Positions 1 to 12,370 of a DNA stretch of 64,000 nt are shown one piece after another. The position numbers and the translations under genes were made by a program. The stretch lies in NCBI RefSeq assembly GCF_009193325.2, contig NZ_CP059856.1:4216001-4280000 (forward strand). The letters run 5' to 3'. Position 1 is the first letter of the stretch; every line of letters begins with the position of its first letter. The notes beneath the pieces were generated by a model. It saw nothing but the letters and a program-made list of their open reading frames with translations. It did no database searches and was not told the DNA's origin. The DNA is from Bacteroides zhangwenhongii. GTDB taxonomy: Bacteria > Bacteroidota > Bacteroidia > Bacteroidales > Bacteroidaceae.

Positions 1-39
1 ACAACATATATAGAATCTGTTTCTTCATATCGAATTTCA

Positions 40-3000
40 TTATTTAGCGTATTGTTCAATCTCTGTTACAGCATCTGTATTGTCAATATCTTCCCATTCC
101 ATCGGTTTAACTTTCTCTTGCAGATACTGGAAGATAACGAATAAAACAGGAACGATAAAGATCTGGCAGATCATACCGATTAACATACCTCCGATAGAAG
201 CAGTACCCAGTGTACGGTTACCGTGAGCACCTACACCGAAAGCAAACATCAACGGAAGCAAACCGACTACCATAGCCAAGGATGTCATCAAAATCGGGCG
301 GAGACGGGCACCGGCACCCAATACGGCTGCCCAAGTGATACTCATACCCATTTTACGGCGGTCGAGGGCAAACTCTACAATCAAGATGGCATTCTTTGCC
401 AACAGACCCATCAACATGATCAATGCAATCTGCATATAGATATTGTTGGACATCGTACCGAGAATCATCTTCAACGCTGAGATATTACCGAGTGCACTTA
501 CACCGTTGACAAACAGGAAGCTACCTAACAGACCGAACGGAACGGATAGCAATACGGCCAATGGAAGTATGTAACTTTCGTACTGCGCACTCAATAATAA
601 GTAAACGAATACGAAACAGAGCACAAATATCAGCCCGGTAGCACTTCCGCTACTCTGAGCCTCTTCACGTGCCATACCTCCTAATTCATAGGTATAACCG
701 GTAGGCAGGTTTTCTTGAGCAACCTCTGCAAGAGCAGCCAGTGCCTGACCGGAGGTATAACCACTGGCAGGAGCTACCATCACCTTCATGGAAGTATAAA
801 GGTTGAAACGGCTGATAATATCCGGACCATATACCTTCTCTACAGAGATGAACTGGGCGATCGGAGCCATTTCACCTGCACTGTTGCGTACCTTGATATT
901 CTTCAGAGATTCCAGATTCTTACGTGACAATGGATCAGACTGAATCATAACACGATACATCTTACCAAAACGGTTGAAGTTAGATGCATACAGACCTCCA
1001 TAATATCCTTGCATAGTTGTAAGGATATCGCTCGGACTGATACCAGCTTTCTTACAAGCCGCCGCATCGATGTCGATCATATATTGCGGGAAGTTCGGGT
1101 TGAAAGATGTTTTTGCCGAGTTGATTTCCGGACGTGCTTCCAAGGCTGCCGTGTAATCATTTACTACATCAAAGAACTTGTTCAAGTCACCACCGGTCTT
1201 ATCCTGCATATTCACCTCGATATCTGTAGATGCCGAATATCCCGGGATCATAGGAGGAGCGAAGAACAATACCTGTGCTTCTTTGATAATCTTCTGTGCG
1301 CGCATATATAAGGAGCCGACTACAACGTCCGAGTTCTGTATCATAGAACGTTCATCCCAGTCCTTTAGCTTGATGATGAAAGAACCGTAAGAAGGTCCCT
1401 GACCACCGATGAAGCTAAATCCGGAAATCATGGTTCGTGATAATACAGCAGGGTCAGAAGCGATCAGACTGTCTACGCGTGCCAAGATTTTCTCAGAACG
1501 GTCTTGTGATGTACCCGGCGGCAATGTTACTGCTCCCATCAAGGTTCCGGTATCTTCGTTCGGTACCATACCTGTCGGCGTGGTGTTCATGAAGAATATA
1601 AGCAGTACGATAGAGGCGGTAACTAATCCCATAGACAGCCATTTCTTCTGAATAAAGAACAATACACGTTTTTTGTAACGTTTCAGGATAGACTCGTATG
1701 TATCGTTGAATCTGTTCTTGAACTTCTTCGTACTCATACCGATCAGTGCCAGGATACTAAGAAGTACAAAAATTGCGGTAACCACCGGATTGAGACTGAA
1801 GAAACCGAAAATCATACCGAGAATAGCAATAATCGTGAAAGTAAGTGTGATTCCCGGATGTAGCATTTTTCCGATAGCTTCGGTGTATCTGTTGATCATG
1901 GTCGTATGAGCTGCCGTATAAGCTACTTTCATACGTTCCTTCAATGTCGAATCTTCCGTTCCATCTTCCTTTTTATGCGGTTTTAGAAGAACAGCACACA
2001 AAGCCGGACTCAATGTCAAAGCGTTCAATGCAGACAAACCGATAGCGATAGCCATAGTCATACCGAACTGGCGATAGAATGTTCCTGCCGTACCTCCCAT
2101 GAAACTTACCGGGACGAACACGGCCATCATGACTAACGTAATAGATACGATAGCACCACCCAGTTCATTCATGGCGTCGATAGAAGCCAGACGGGCGGAA
2201 GTATAACCTTGGTCAAGCTTGGCATGCACACCCTCGACGACCACAATGGCATCGTCGACCACAATCGCAATGGCTAGGACGAGCGCACATAATGTCAGCA
2301 AGTTCAAACTGAATCCTACCAAAGACAGGATAAAGAAAGTACCGATAAGAGCTACCGGAATGGCAATGGTTGGAATCAACGTAGAACGTAAATCCTGCAA
2401 GAAGATATATACCACAATAAACACCAGGATAAATGCCTCGATCAATGTCTTCAACACCTCGTGAATAGAAGCGAACAAGAAGTCATTGGCATTCATGGAA
2501 ATGTTAAGCTTCAATCCGGTAGGCAAGGTTTTTGATGCTTCATCCAGCAGTTGCTCAATATCACTGATGGTCTGTGTTGCATTGGTTCCTGCCATCTGGT
2601 ATACGATACAGGTTACTGACTTGTGGCCGTCTACACGGTTTGTAAAGTTATAACCCAAACGATCCAATTGAATTTCTGCTATATCTTTCAAGCGGAGTAC
2701 CTCACCGTCAGGCAGAGATTTGATAACGATGTTTTCAAACTCTTCCGGTTGTTGCAGACGTCCTTTGTAGCGGATGGTATATTGGAATGTCTGATTACTG
2801 CGTTCACCGAATTGTCCGGGAGCAGCTTCGACATTCTGTTCCGCTAAGGCTGCAGAGACATCACCGGGAACAAGTTTGTACTGTGCCATGACATCCGGTC
2901 TCAACCAGATACGCATAGAATAGTCCTGCCCCAAAACGTTTGCATCACCTACACCCTGTACACGTTGAACCTGAGGAATCAAGTTGATCTTAGCGTAGTT

Positions 3001-3468
3001 TTCAATAAATGATTCGCTATATGTATCTGTCTCGTCATAGAGAGAGAATACTACCAACATGGAAGTCTGGCGTTTCTGTGTGGTTACACCGACTTTGGTT
3101 ACTTCGGCAGGCAACAGACCTTGTGCCATGGAGACACGGTTTTGTACATTGACGGCAGCCATGTCCGGGTCTGTTCCTTGTTTAAAATAGATGGAAATAT
3201 CACCGGAACCCGTATTGGATGCAGTTGATGTCATATACATCATGTTTTCTACACCATTGATCTGTTCCTCCAACGGAGCGATGACGGAGTTCAATACGGT
3301 TGACGCGCTGGCACCCGTATATGTAGCCCTTACCGACACGGTAGGGGGAGCAATGTCCGGATATTGGGTGATAGGCAATGTTGCCAATCCGATAGCACCC
3401 AGAATGACTATCAAAATAGAAATAACTGTTGATAGTACCGGACGGTTAATAAAATTATCTAACTTCAT
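40..3468 (-). CDS. RND multidrug efflux permease (AcrB/HAE1 type)
   Basis: Inner-membrane proton-driven exporter of hydrophobic drugs or bile salts, predicted to work as a trimer with the adaptor encoded just upstream. The N-terminus (MKLDNFINRPVLSTV) is typical of the family. The TM4 motif VVDDAIVVVEGV carries the paired aspartates of the proton relay, and MGLLAKNAILIVEFA carries the TM10 lysine. At 1142 residues it is about 90 longer than AcrB. The extra length includes an additional hydrophobic stretch between the two halves (about residues 535-590). The start lies 16 nt after the adaptor stop, so the two are one operon. No TolC-type outer-membrane factor is seen; it would be expected beyond position 1. 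Substrate cannot be told from sequence. Confidence 0.95.
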   Translation of the reverse strand: MKLDNFINRPVLSTVISILIVILGAIGLATLPITQYPDIAPPTVSVRATYTGASASTVLNSVIAPLEEQINGVENMMYMTSTASNTGSGDISIYFKQGTDPDMAAVNVQNRVSMAQGLLPAEVTKVGVTTQKRQTSMLVVFSLYDETDTYSESFIENYAKINLIPQVQRVQGVGDANVLGQDYSMRIWLRPDVMAQYKLVPGDVSAALAEQNVEAAPGQFGERSNQTFQYTIRYKGRLQQPEEFENIVIKSLPDGEVLRLKDIAEIQLDRLGYNFTNRVDGHKSVTCIVYQMAGTNATQTISDIEQLLDEASKTLPTGLKLNISMNANDFLFASIHEVLKTLIEAFILVFIVVYIFLQDLRSTLIPTIAIPVALIGTFFILSLVGFSLNLLTLCALVLAIAIVVDDAIVVVEGVHAKLDQGYTSARLASIDAMNELGGAIVSITLVMMAVFVPVSFMGGTAGTFYRQFGMTMAIAIGLSALNALTLSPALCAVLLKPHKKEDGTEDSTLKERMKVAYTAAHTTMINRYTEAIGKMLHPGITLTFTIIAILGMIFGFFSLNPVVTAIFVLLSILALIGMSTKKFKNRFNDTYESILKRYKKRVLFFIQKKWLSMGLVTASIVLLIFFMNTTPTGMVPNEDTGTLMGAVTLPPGTSQDRSEKILARVDSLIASDPAVLSRTMISGFSFIGGQGPSYGSFIIKLKDWDERSMIQNSDVVVGSLYMRAQKIIKEAQVLFFAPPMIPGYSASTDIEVNMQDKTGGDLNKFFDVVNDYTAALEARPEINSAKTSFNPNFPQYMIDIDAAACKKAGISPSDILTTMQGYYGGLYASNFNRFGKMYRVMIQSDPLSRKNLESLKNIKVRNSAGEMAPIAQFISVEKVYGPDIISRFNLYTSMKVMVAPASGYTSGQALAALAEVAQENLPTGYTYELGGMAREEAQSSGSATGLIFVLCFVFVYLLLSAQYESYILPLAVLLSVPFGLLGSFLFVNGVSALGNISALKMILGTMSNNIYMQIALIMLMGLLAKNAILIVEFALDRRKMGMSITWAAVLGAGARLRPILMTSLAMVVGLLPLMFAFGVGAHGNRTLGTASIGGMLIGMICQIFIVPVLFVIFQYLQEKVKPMEWEDIDNTDAVTEIEQYAK

Positions 3469-3484
3469 ACGATTATCTAAGTTA

Positions 3485-4660
3485 TTAATTGAAAGCAGTA
3501 GCTAAATTACCATCGTGCTGGTCTTTCAAATGCTGTTGATAGTTTGCTTCTTTTTGAGCTGGTGTGATTGGTTGTATGGTTTCACCATCTTTCAGATTCT
3601 GCACGCCTTCGATGACGATTTTATCTCCGGAGTTCAAACCGGAAGTAACGAGATATTCTTTTCCGTTGTCCAGATTGAAGATGGTGATTTCTGTATATTT
3701 CACCGTGTTATCCGGCTGCAGGACATAAACGAACTTCTTATCCTGGATTTCTACTGTTGCTGATTGCGGTATAGTAATTACATTCTCCATTGTGTAAGGA
3801 ATCAGTACGTTTGCTGTTCCACCACTACGTAGGATGTGTTCTTTGTTCGGGAAGAGGGCACGCATACTTACAGAACCGGTTGACTGGTCGATCACTCCTG
3901 TGATTGCGTCCACTTTACCTTCGATGCTGTACTCTGTACCATCAATCAACTGAAGTCTGATAGACGGTATTTTTTCGATTTCTTCTTTGATGGTACCGCC
4001 TGTTTTAGTCATCGCCAACAATTCTTTTTCTGTCATGGAGAAATATACATATACTTCTTCTATCTCAGAAACTGTAGTCATCGGAGTAGCGATAGAAGGG
4101 CTCACCAGTGCTCCTAAACGATAGGGGATATCATTGATTACACCATCGGAAGGACTCTTCACTTGTGTGAAAGAGAGGTTTTGTCTGGCTGTGGTAAGCT
4201 GTGCTTTCGCTTGTGCCAATTGTGCCTGAGACTGTGCCAATGTGTTTTCAGCCATTGACAGATCGTAGTCACTGATAATTTGCTTTTTGTTCAGTTCACG
4301 TTTGTTATCCACTGTTATCTGTTGGGTACGCACTGCCGCTTCTGCTGTTGCGACTGCTGCTTCAGCCGTACGTACTGCTGCTTCATATTGTGTCGGATCA
4401 ACGATGAATAGAACTTGACCTTTGCGTACAGTTGCTCCTTCGTCTACACATAGTTTCGTGATGAAGCCTGATACCTGTGGACGGATTTCTACGTCTTGTT
4501 TACCTTTGATTGTCGCCGGATAGGCAGTCGTTAAATTAGCAGTGGTCTTTTGTAACTCTTGTACTGCATATTCTGGGACTTGTCCCGTTCCGTTGCCCTT
4601 ATTGCCACAACTAGACAAAAGGGCTACGCAAAATGCAAATAAAACAATTCTACTTTTCAT
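3485..4660 (-). CDS. RND efflux periplasmic adaptor lipoprotein (AcrA type)
   Basis: Membrane-fusion protein linking the RND pump to an outer-membrane channel. The N-terminus is a lipoprotein signal with lipobox LLSSCG. It is followed by a biotinyl-lipoyl-like half-motif (about residues 55-90), an Ala/Gln-rich alpha-helical hairpin (about 95-165), the second lipoyl half (LSFTQVKSPSDGVI), and the beta-barrel and membrane-proximal domains to the C-terminus. The length of 391 residues is normal for the family. It is the first gene of the adaptor-permease operon. The intergenic region upstream holds the beta-galactosidase terminator; I saw no adjacent regulator gene. Confidence 0.95.
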   Translation of the reverse strand: MKSRIVLFAFCVALLSSCGNKGNGTGQVPEYAVQELQKTTANLTTAYPATIKGKQDVEIRPQVSGFITKLCVDEGATVRKGQVLFIVDPTQYEAAVRTAEAAVATAEAAVRTQQITVDNKRELNKKQIISDYDLSMAENTLAQSQAQLAQAKAQLTTARQNLSFTQVKSPSDGVINDIPYRLGALVSPSIATPMTTVSEIEEVYVYFSMTEKELLAMTKTGGTIKEEIEKIPSIRLQLIDGTEYSIEGKVDAITGVIDQSTGSVSMRALFPNKEHILRSGGTANVLIPYTMENVITIPQSATVEIQDKKFVYVLQPDNTVKYTEITIFNLDNGKEYLVTSGLNSGDKIVIEGVQNLKDGETIQPITPAQKEANYQQHLKDQHDGNLATAFN

Positions 4661-4738
4661 ACTTAATAATTATCTGTTTTTAATGTAATGCGTTTGTTAC
4701 CGGTGTGTCATCATTCATGTAGATAAGTGATTTAAAGG

Positions 4739-4781
4739 CCAAAAAAGCCGGAAACTAATTATTAATAATCAGTTTCCGGCT
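4739..4781 (-). terminator. Intrinsic terminator after the beta-galactosidase gene
   Basis: Arms AGCCGGAAACT (4746-4756) and AGTTTCCGGCT (4771-4781) form a perfect 11-bp stem with a 14-nt loop. Read on the minus strand the stem is followed by TTTTTT. It would end beta-galactosidase transcription before the efflux operon. Confidence 0.85.
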
Positions 4782-4842
4782 GCAAAAGTACAGTAATTTC
4801 GCTATTCTTGTTCTTTGATACCGTGTTTTTTAACTATGTTTT

Positions 4843-7962
<3,120 letters not shown>

Positions 7963-7983
7963 TTAGGTTTGAATTTCGGGAGC

Positions 7984-7991
7984 CAAAGATA
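7984..7991 (-). promoter_or_regulatory. Predicted -7 box TATCTTTG for the beta-galactosidase gene
   Basis: On the minus strand TATCTTTG matches the Bacteroides TAnnTTTG box and lies 33 nt upstream of the ATG at 7950. No clear TTTG -33 box sits at the usual spacing. Confidence 0.6.
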
Positions 7992-8103
7992 AGGATTATT
8001 TTATTCAATGAAGGGCAAAAAATCATTCAATTAGGGCTGGTTTTTAATAAATTGATTGTATTATAAGCTTTTTTACCTAACGAAATACCATCATTCCCGG
8101 GAA

Positions 8104-8721
8104 TCATACCGAACATGGATACTTCTTCGCATAAACCACCTGTTTCCCCGCCCCGTAACGCATCAACACCCCCTGTTCGATAAAAGCATTCAGTTCATTG
8201 AGCGCCCGCTGCTTGTCATGTCCTGTCAACCGGCAATAATCGGCACGCGTAAGGCAGGGATATTTCCCAAGATGGTCATTGACTATAGCCAGACATTCCT
8301 CTTCACTGTGTCCTTTTCCATGCGGACGGGTGAAAGACTCTCCGCGTTCCAATCTCATTTGCCAGCCTACTTCCTTTTTGAATTGAGCGCTTGGGCGGAA
8401 ATTGATATTCTTCAGTTTGATAGATTGTGCACGTACCTCTTCTTTCTTCATGATGGGAGGGCCTTGCAGAGAAACGGAAAAGTAACCGATATCCCCTAGT
8501 TCCACATTCCATCCGTTAGCGAGTAAATCTCTTAACTCGTTTTGGAAAGACTGCATGGCACCTGACAATAAACTGCGGCTTATTCCGGTGAATTTGTGTA
8601 CGCGATCCAGAAATTCGTTCTGGTCGACGGTTCCATTGATAACTACACGGGGGTGAAGTGGTTGTTGTTCGCCTGTCTGTTGAATATCTGGAGTTTCGTA
8701 AAGGTCGTAACGTATGCTCAT
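8104..8721 (-). CDS. HU-related DNA-binding protein with C-terminal winged-helix-like region
   Basis: A 205-residue protein with an HU/IHF-like fold in its first 120 residues. The HPRVV motif is followed by a helical pair and the beta-arm core ELGDIGYFSVSLQG. A C-terminal segment of about 75 residues (from SEEECLAIVNDHL) looks like a winged helix: LTRADYCRLTGHDKQRALNELNAFIEQGVL. A paralogue with the same layout lies at 60007-60618; both share HPRVV, a GxxGYF core and an LTR motif. Role: probably a nucleoid or regulatory protein. Its predicted transcript begins with a four-box 22-bp-period array (8794-8887), which may be its own binding site or an RNA control element. Target DNA is not known. 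Confidence 0.8.
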   Translation of the reverse strand: MSIRYDLYETPDIQQTGEQQPLHPRVVINGTVDQNEFLDRVHKFTGISRSLLSGAMQSFQNELRDLLANGWNVELGDIGYFSVSLQGPPIMKKEEVRAQSIKLKNINFRPSAQFKKEVGWQMRLERGESFTRPHGKGHSEEECLAIVNDHLGKYPCLTRADYCRLTGHDKQRALNELNAFIEQGVLMRYGAGKQVVYAKKYPCSV

Positions 8722-8793
8722 TTGCGTAATTATATTATGTAGGCATATTTAATATCCGTTTGCCTGTTCGGATGTGTTTCGTTTACTGTTTTT

Positions 8794-8887
8794 ATTTCGT
8801 TTGACTATAGTTTCCTTTGCGTATGACTATAGTTATGCGTAAGGATAACTATAGTCTACTTTACGCATAACTATAGTCATACGAAAT
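8794..8887. repeat. Four-box palindromic array, 22-bp period (ACTATAGT)
   Basis: The 8-bp palindrome ACTATAGT occurs at 8804, 8826, 8848 and 8870, exactly 22 bp apart. The first and last boxes are part of an 18-bp outer inverted repeat (8794-8811 and 8870-8887, one mismatch). Spacers are themselves related, with TTTGCGTATG- and TTACGCATA-type halves. It lies between a predicted minus-strand promoter (8900-8907) and the HU-related ORF starting at 8721. Confidence 0.9.
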
Positions 8888-8899
8888 AATATCAGCTAA

Positions 8900-8930
8900 C
8901 AAAGGTAGTAAGATTAGTGAGAAAAAGAAA
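8900..8930 (-). promoter_or_regulatory. Predicted promoter of the HU-related gene, upstream of the array
   Basis: On the minus strand, TTTC (8927-8930), 19 nt, then TACCTTTG (8900-8907). This is one mismatch from the Bacteroides TTTG/TAnnTTTG consensus. A transcript would start near 8893, so the whole repeat array would be in the 5' leader. Confidence 0.6.
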
Positions 8931-9024
8931 TAAAAACAGCATAGATAATGATTTCTACAGGAATCCATCGCTTCGTTTTTCAATAAATTAGCTAGAAGTA
9001 TGGTATTTATTGGTAAAGAACACT

Positions 9025-9032
9025 TATTTTTG
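9025..9032 (+). promoter_or_regulatory. Predicted -7 box TATTTTTG just before the Ig-like lipoprotein gene
   Basis: TATTTTTG fits TAnnTTTG but ends only 4 nt before the ATG at 9037. The mRNA would therefore be nearly leaderless if this start is right. The -33 region is unclear. Confidence 0.4.
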
Positions 9033-9036
9033 CACC

Positions 9037-10947
9037 ATGTTACAGTTTGAGAATCAAAAGATAAAACAAATAGTACGCAAGGTACTTCCGGTAATAACGC
9101 TGGTAGTCATGCTATATTCCTGCGCCAGTATCGGACGACCGGACGGTGGTCCTATTGACGAGACACCACCCCGTTTTATAGGTAGCACTCCTGTTGCAGG
9201 TGCTTTAAATAATAAGAGGACTAAAGTCTCTTTGGTGTTTGACGAATTTATAAAACTGGAAAAGGCGACTGAAAAGGTGGTTGTTTCCCCTCCTCAGATA
9301 CAGCAGCCTGAAATAAAGGCTTCCGGCAAGAGGATACAAGTGAATCTGCTTGACTCTTTGAAGCCTAATACTACTTATACAATCGACTTTTCGGATGCTA
9401 TTGTCGACAATAATGAAGGTAATCCGTTGGGTAATTTCGCTTTTACCTTTTCTACGGGTACGGAAATCGATACGATGGAAGTTGCAGGAACTTTGCTTGA
9501 TGCTTCTAACTTGGAGCCGATCAAAGGTATGCTTGTCGGGTTACATTCCAATTTGAACGATTCGGCTTTCAACAAATTACCTTTCGACCGTGTGGCACGT
9601 ACTGACAGTCGGGGACGTTTTTCTATTCGTGGTGTGGCTCCCGGCAAATACCGTATTTACGGATTGATGGATGCAGACCAGAACTTTACTTTTAATCAGA
9701 AGAGTGAAATGATCGCTTTTCATGATTCTCTGATTATTCCTCGTATGGAAGAACGTACCCGTATGGACACAGCTTGGGTGGATTCTCTGACGTATGATAC
9801 GATTGTTGAAAAGAAATATATGCATTATTTGCCGGATGATGTAATTCTCCGTGCTTTTAAGGAATTTAATTATTCACAGTATCTGATTAAGTCCGAGCGG
9901 CTTATCCCACACAAGTTTACGTTCTATTTTGCCGGTAAGGCGGACACTTTGCCTGTGCTGAAAGGGTTGAACTTCGATGAAAAGGATGCTTTTGTTATCG
10001 AGAAGAATCAACGGAACGATACGATTCATTATTGGGTGAAAGATTCTCTGCTCTTCAAGCAGGATACTCTTGCTATGAGTCTGACTTATCTTTATACAGA
10101 TACGTTGAATCAATTGGTGCCTCGTACGGATACTTTGAATTTGGTGTCGAAGCAGAAATATAAGAAAGAAGAACCGGAAAAGCCCAAAAAGAAAAAGAAG
10201 AAAAAGAAAGATGAGGAAGAAGAACCGGAACCTACAAAGTTCTTACCTGTAAAAGTCAATGTCCCTTCATCAATGGATGTGTATGGGTACATTTCTTTGG
10301 ATTTTGAAGAGCCGATAGCCAGCTTTGATAGTGCGGCAATTCATTTGCGGCAGAAAGTCGATACGCTTTGGAAGGATATACCGTTCGAGTTTGAGCAGGA
10401 TTCGATAAATCTGAAAAAGTTCAATTTCTATTATGATTGGGAGCCGACTCTGGAGTACGAGTTTTCGGTAGATTCGACTGCTTTTCATGGTATATACGGA
10501 TTGTTTACTGATAAAATAAAACAAGGGTTCAAGGTTCGCAGCGAAGATGAGTATTTCACACTTCATTTTAATGTTAGTGGAGCGGATTCGTTGGCTTTTG
10601 TAGAATTACTTGATGCCCAAGATAAAGTCGTTCGTAAACGGAGAGTAGAGGAGGATGGAATGGTTGATTTCTATTTCTTGAATCCTGGAAAGTATGCTGC
10701 TCGGTTGATTAATGATAGGAATGGAAATGGCGAGTGGGATACGGGAGACTTTGAAAAGGGCATACAACCGGAAGAAGTTTTCTATTACCCTACTATCTTG
10801 GAATATAAAGCATTGTGGGATGTGACACAACCATGGGATATTCATGCGACTCCTGTTGATAAGCAGAAACCGGATGAACTTAAAAAACAAAAACCAGATG
10901 AAGACAAGAAGAAAAAAGAACGAAATAATCAGAACCGGCGTCGTTAA
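9037..10947 (+). CDS. Ig-like domain lipoprotein (Big_5/SbsA type)
   Basis: Predicted surface or periplasmic lipoprotein of 636 residues. A signal segment (VLPVITLVVMLYSCAS) ends in a lipobox cysteine. It is followed by an SbsA-type Ig-like domain (about residues 35-135; RPDGGPIDETPPRF, then NTTYTIDFSDAIVDNNEGN), which recurs in Bacteroidetes cell-surface proteins, and a carboxypeptidase-regulatory-like beta domain (DSRGRFSIRGVAPGKYRIYGLMD). A strongly charged tract follows around residues 375-400 (eight lysines in a row, then glutamates). I chose the ATG at 9037; a TTG nine codons upstream is less likely. The 3' end overlaps the next gene, suggesting co-transcription. Specific function unknown. 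Confidence 0.8.
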   Translation: MLQFENQKIKQIVRKVLPVITLVVMLYSCASIGRPDGGPIDETPPRFIGSTPVAGALNNKRTKVSLVFDEFIKLEKATEKVVVSPPQIQQPEIKASGKRIQVNLLDSLKPNTTYTIDFSDAIVDNNEGNPLGNFAFTFSTGTEIDTMEVAGTLLDASNLEPIKGMLVGLHSNLNDSAFNKLPFDRVARTDSRGRFSIRGVAPGKYRIYGLMDADQNFTFNQKSEMIAFHDSLIIPRMEERTRMDTAWVDSLTYDTIVEKKYMHYLPDDVILRAFKEFNYSQYLIKSERLIPHKFTFYFAGKADTLPVLKGLNFDEKDAFVIEKNQRNDTIHYWVKDSLLFKQDTLAMSLTYLYTDTLNQLVPRTDTLNLVSKQKYKKEEPEKPKKKKKKKKDEEEEPEPTKFLPVKVNVPSSMDVYGYISLDFEEPIASFDSAAIHLRQKVDTLWKDIPFEFEQDSINLKKFNFYYDWEPTLEYEFSVDSTAFHGIYGLFTDKIKQGFKVRSEDEYFTLHFNVSGADSLAFVELLDAQDKVVRKRRVEEDGMVDFYFLNPGKYAARLINDRNGNGEWDTGDFEKGIQPEEVFYYPTILEYKALWDVTQPWDIHATPVDKQKPDELKKQKPDEDKKKKERNNQNRRR

Positions 10948-11767
10948 CGTCCGACGTAAACTCATTATTGGATTAGTGGCATTAATGACGGGTGCTTTTG
11001 CCCTTCCTGCAAGTGCCCAATGTGAGGCGAAAAATGATGCGTTTCAGACCGGTGAACATGTAATGTATGATTTGTATTTTAACTGGAAATTTGTTTGGGT
11101 GAAAGCCGGGCTTGCCAGTTTGACAACAAATGCGACAACTTATCATTCGGAACCTGCGTTCCGGATCAATCTGCTTGCTCTAGGCAGTAAACGGGCGGAC
11201 TTCTTTTTCAAGATGCGTGACACGCTGACTTGCGTGATCGGGGAGAAGTTGGAACCTCGTTATTTTCGCAAAGGTGCTGAAGAAGGGAAACGGTATACGG
11301 TAGATGAGGCTTGGTTCTCTTATAAGGATGGTCTTTGTTTTGTCAATCAGAAGCGCACATATCGAGATGGAAATTTTGATGAGGCAGTTGCAAGTGATAG
11401 CCGTTGTATATATGATATGTTGAGTATTCTGGCACAGGCGCGTTCTTACGATCCTGCGGATTATAAGATAGGGGATAAAATCAAGTTTCCGATGGCTACC
11501 GGAAGAAAGGTAGAAGAACAGACGCTTATTTATCGTGGAAAGGAGAATGTAAAGGCGGAGAATGGAACAACCTATCGCTGTCTGATCTTCTCATTAGTGG
11601 AATATGATAAGAAAGGTAAGGAAAAAGAGGTGATTACCTTTTTTATAACAGATGACCTGAATCATCTTCCCGTACGTTTGGATTTGTATTTAAACTTCGG
11701 TTCTGCCAAAGCATTCCTAAACGACGTTAGAGGTAACCGTCATCCGCTGACTTCTATTGTAAAATGA
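10898..11767 (+). CDS. DUF3108 family exported protein
   Basis: Exported protein of about 289 residues with a hydrophobic signal (KLIIGLVALMTGAFALPASAQ) followed by a DUF3108 beta-rich domain. Family features visible: GEHVMYDLYFNWKFVWVKAGLASL near the mature N-terminus, then a KVEEQTLIYRGKENVKAENGTTYRCLIF region and the closing ITDDLNHLPVRLDLYLNFGSAKA. DUF3108 proteins in Bacteroidetes are periplasmic and of unknown role. The start is uncertain. The ATG at 10898 overlaps the upstream gene by 50 bp and gives a long basic N-terminus; a later start near 10979 would leave only a short signal. Likely translated from the same mRNA as the Ig-like lipoprotein. Confidence 0.75.
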   Translation: MKTRRKKNEIIRTGVVNVRRKLIIGLVALMTGAFALPASAQCEAKNDAFQTGEHVMYDLYFNWKFVWVKAGLASLTTNATTYHSEPAFRINLLALGSKRADFFFKMRDTLTCVIGEKLEPRYFRKGAEEGKRYTVDEAWFSYKDGLCFVNQKRTYRDGNFDEAVASDSRCIYDMLSILAQARSYDPADYKIGDKIKFPMATGRKVEEQTLIYRGKENVKAENGTTYRCLIFSLVEYDKKGKEKEVITFFITDDLNHLPVRLDLYLNFGSAKAFLNDVRGNRHPLTSIVK

Positions 11768-11802
11768 GATAGGTGGGGGGAATAATAACTCTCAAAGGGA
11801 TT

Positions 11803-12219
11803 TTATTTTTCTTTTTCTATCTCAAAAGGAACTTTTTGCTCTTTTCGGAACACACTGGATTCGAAGGTCGCAATTAAGTCTCCATTTTGATTGGTAATAT
11901 CTACTTGATAGCAACCTGTACTCCGACCGATGTAACGTTCGTGTGCTTCAGCATAAAGAGTATCTCCCGGGCCGCTTGCACGAACGAAAGTAATGGTAGA
12001 TGAAAGAGAGAAAGCGAGTGTGCCGTGTGAATTGGCGGCTGCGGCAAGTGCCAGATCTGCCAAAGTAAAGATAGCTCCTCCTTGTGTGCGTGCTCCCGCA
12101 TTCAGATGTTCCGGTTTGATATCTAATTTGGCTTTGCTGTATCCATTTCGTACTTCCAGTAGTACTATACCTGCCTTTGTGGCGAATATGTCATTCTTGA
12201 AAAACTCTTGTGGCGTCAT
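11803..12219 (-). CDS. Hotdog-fold thioesterase (PaaI-like)
   Basis: A cytosolic acyl-CoA thioesterase-like protein of 138 residues. The PaaI-type hotdog core is visible: LNAGARTQGGAIFTLADLALAAAANS contains the GGxxxTLAD pattern near the active site, followed by the FVRASGPGDTLYAEA strand. The start is the ATG at 12219 (MTPQEFFKND); an extension to 12270 has no family support. A -7 box TACATTTG lies at 12259-12266. It is convergent with the DUF3108 gene and divergent from the chondroitin operon. Substrate is not predictable; phenylacetyl-CoA catabolism genes are not nearby. Confidence 0.85.
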   Translation of the reverse strand: MTPQEFFKNDIFATKAGIVLLEVRNGYSKAKLDIKPEHLNAGARTQGGAIFTLADLALAAAANSHGTLAFSLSSTITFVRASGPGDTLYAEAHERYIGRSTGCYQVDITNQNGDLIATFESSVFRKEQKVPFEIEKEK

Positions 12220-12258
12220 AATATTTGTTTTTTTAATTTGATATGTATATTTCTTCTG

Positions 12259-12266
12259 CAAATGTA
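12259..12266 (-). promoter_or_regulatory. Predicted -7 box TACATTTG for the thioesterase gene
   Basis: A minus-strand TACATTTG followed by C, 39 nt upstream of the ATG at 12219. The -33 element is not obvious. Confidence 0.5.
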
Positions 12267-12321
12267 CCAAATTTGTCCTTCATTTGGATTATTTAGGCCG
12301 GTCAATTCTATTCAAATGCAC

Positions 12322-12329
12322 TACTTTTG
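12322..12329 (+). promoter_or_regulatory. Predicted -7 box TACTTTTG for the chondroitin operon
   Basis: TACTTTTG followed by C lies 41 nt before the GH88 ATG at 12371. The leader would be about 35 nt. No convincing -33 TTTG at standard spacing, which could mean activator dependence. Confidence 0.5.
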
Positions 12330-12370
12330 CCATCAAGAAAATTAATCACTTAACAAATAACCCGTGTATT

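Noticed and set aside
8794..8887. CRISPR array
   Set aside because: The period is only 22 bp with an 8-bp repeat and related spacers, and no cas gene is in the window. The other arrays fail for the same reason.
10165..10240. Low-complexity Lys/Glu tract as a frameshift or assembly error
   Set aside because: The frame stays open through the tract and domains on both sides are in the same frame; charged linkers are usual in such lipoproteins.
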